A stretch of DNA of 7,046 nucleotides, from assembly GCA_021160685.1 (NCBI GenBank), contig JAGHCC010000162.1:1-7046 (forward strand), in the 5' to 3' direction. This document shows positions 6,438 through 7,046 of the stretch, one piece after another (within the stretch, counting starts at the first letter, position 1; each line of letters starts with the position of its first letter). The stretch is from Desulfobulbaceae bacterium (GTDB lineage Bacteria; Desulfobacterota; Desulfobulbia; Desulfobulbales; SURF-16). A program made the position numbers and the translations under genes. Under the pieces are notes generated by a model. It had not been told where the DNA came from. It searched no databases and worked only from the letters and a program-made list of their open reading frames with translations.

Positions 6438-6542
6438 TAAATGTTCGGCAGCACTCCCCAGGAAAGCGATCAGGCTGCCCAGCATACCAATGTATAGCCG
6501 ATCAGCCCGCTTACCTCCCTGTGAAGCACTGCCAAACATTTA
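6438..6542. repeat. Long imperfect palindrome (about 105 bp)
   Basis: The two halves are imperfect reverse complements. TAAATGTT (6438-6445) pairs with AACATTTA (6535-6542), GGCAG (6447-6451) with CTGCC (6529-6533), and CAGG (6459-6462) with CCTG (6518-6521). AGCG (6465-6468) pairs with CGCT (6508-6511) or, as an alternative, GATC (6468-6471) with GATC (6500-6503). GGCT (6473-6476) pairs with AGCC (6496-6499), and the apex is ATAC (6484-6487) with GTAT (6492-6495). Scattered mismatches and small bulges interrupt the stem, as in a decayed repeat or a structured RNA. Neither strand ends in a U-tract, so it is not a simple terminator. Its nature is unknown. Confidence 0.65.
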
Positions 6543-6678
6543 TAATTTGGTGGTTCTAGCCATTTTCCGGCATCAAGCCGAATATTTACAAAAATCCTTG
6601 GTAAATCAATCTGTTCAAGGTAAATATCAATAAACTTAGCCAACAACTTGTTATGCATTCAACGAAAAGCGGCATGAA

Positions 6679-7046
6679 ATGAAAATATGGGTAGACGCAG
6701 ATGCATGCCCTGTGGTGATCAAGGATATTTTATTTAAAGCAGCAGAGCGGACCGGGGTGGAGCTGACGCTTGTCGCTAATCAGCCTATGCGCATACCGCG
6801 GTCGCGCTGCATTAAATTTATTCGAGTAGGATCTGGTTTAGATGTCGCGGACAATGAGATCGTTAAAAGGCTCAGCGTTGGCGATCTTGTCATCACAGCT
6901 GACATTCCTTTGGCGGCGGAGGTGGTTGAAAAAGGCGGTTACGCTCTCAATCCTCGCGGCGAATTATATACAGTTGAGACTATCAGGGATCGTCTCAGTG
7001 TGAGAGATTTTATGGATAGTCTACGATCCGGCGGAATAGATACAGG
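6679..7046 (+). CDS. YaiI/YqxD family protein (DUF188, UPF0178), 3' end cut by the window
   Basis: The frame is open from ATG at 6679 to the right edge, giving 122 complete codons; relatives are about 150 residues, so roughly the last 30 are missing. The family is widespread and uncharacterised, with a PIN-nuclease-like fold suggested for it. Signature segments are present: the N-terminal VDADACPVV (5-13, with Asp6 and Asp8), the LVANQPMRIP strand region (31-40), GSGLDVADNEIV (51-62, Asp55 and Asp58), DLVITADIPLAAEVVEKG (69-86, Asp75) and ALNPRGELYT (89-98). The acidic residues could bind metal, which is inference. The ATG at 6674 is not the start because it meets a stop two codons later; the 6679 ATG matches the family N-terminus exactly. 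No clear Shine-Dalgarno is visible. The gene points away from all the others and is probably unrelated to them. Confidence 0.93.
   Translation, partial: MKIWVDADACPVVIKDILFKAAERTGVELTLVANQPMRIPRSRCIKFIRVGSGLDVADNEIVKRLSVGDLVITADIPLAAEVVEKGGYALNPRGELYTVETIRDRLSVRDFMDSLRSGGIDT

Larger units (their letters stand above)
6100..6678. other. Divergent intergenic region, 579 nt, repeat-rich
   Basis: This stretch separates the minus-strand DUF2868 gene from the plus-strand DUF188 gene and must contain promoters for both, though I find no confident -35/-10 pair. Short open frames here (for example plus 6123-6362 and minus 6470-6658) lack family features or ribosome sites, and they run through inverted repeats. 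The contents I can support are the REP-like inverted pair at 6199-6285, a degenerate half unit at 6160-6178, the long imperfect palindrome at 6438-6542, and scattered GTAAAT-type motifs. The interval 6286-6437 shows nothing else I recognise. Confidence 0.7.

Noticed and set aside
6470..6658. A 62-codon open frame on the minus strand in the intergenic region
   Set aside because: It has no recognisable family and no Shine-Dalgarno, and its 3' half runs through the imperfect palindrome. A decayed gene remnant is possible but cannot be supported.
6438..6660. Possible integron attC site, suggested by the palindrome and GTTCGGC/GTTATGC strings
   Set aside because: In attC the outer ends should read RYYYAAC then GTTRRRY. 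Here the GTT-containing box is on the left and the AAC-containing box on the right, the reverse orientation, and the fourth base does not fit. No integrase or cassette array is visible.

Overview
The window is a bacterial chromosomal segment of middling G+C. It probably comes from a Desulfobacterota (delta-proteobacterial, Desulfobulbales-like) genome. The best hint is a protein joining a corrinoid-protein-type Fe-S motif to a DUF3786 domain, a combination I associate with strict anaerobes. This placement is inference from gene content only, because there is no rRNA or marker gene.

Six genes lie head to tail on the minus strand from about 6099 down to 1. In transcription order the first four are a four-helix membrane protein (DUF2868, 4351-6099), its usual partner GTPase (DUF3482 type, 2853-4277), the Fe-S/DUF3786 protein (2003-2812) and a MATE-family multidrug/metabolite exporter (586-1995). 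The gaps of 73, 40 and 7 nt suggest one transcription unit, and the 7-nt gap suggests translational coupling of the Fe-S protein and the exporter. After a 68-nt gap comes a ParD/ParE-type toxin-antitoxin pair: the antitoxin at 254-517, and the toxin at 1-257, which runs off the left edge. The two overlap by ATGA.

On the right, 6100-6678 is a 579-nt divergent intergenic region rich in repeats. It holds a perfect 33-bp inverted repeat whose arms are themselves hairpins (6199-6285, REP-pair or MITE-like). It also holds a roughly 105-bp imperfect palindrome (6438-6542) and several copies of a short motif, GTAAATGTTYGG. Another copy of that motif sits directly after the DUF2868 stop codon at 4331-4350. 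Beyond this region, on the plus strand, is a YaiI/YqxD (DUF188, UPF0178) gene from 6679 that runs off the right edge.

The least understood biology here is the DUF2868 membrane protein plus DUF3482 GTPase pair. It is a recurrent but uncharacterised two-gene module, here with an atypical guanine-specificity motif and placed ahead of a Fe-S/DUF3786 protein and an exporter. The intergenic repeats are the clearest unexplained non-coding signal. I found no CRISPR array, tRNA, rRNA, complete insertion sequence or convincing intrinsic terminator.
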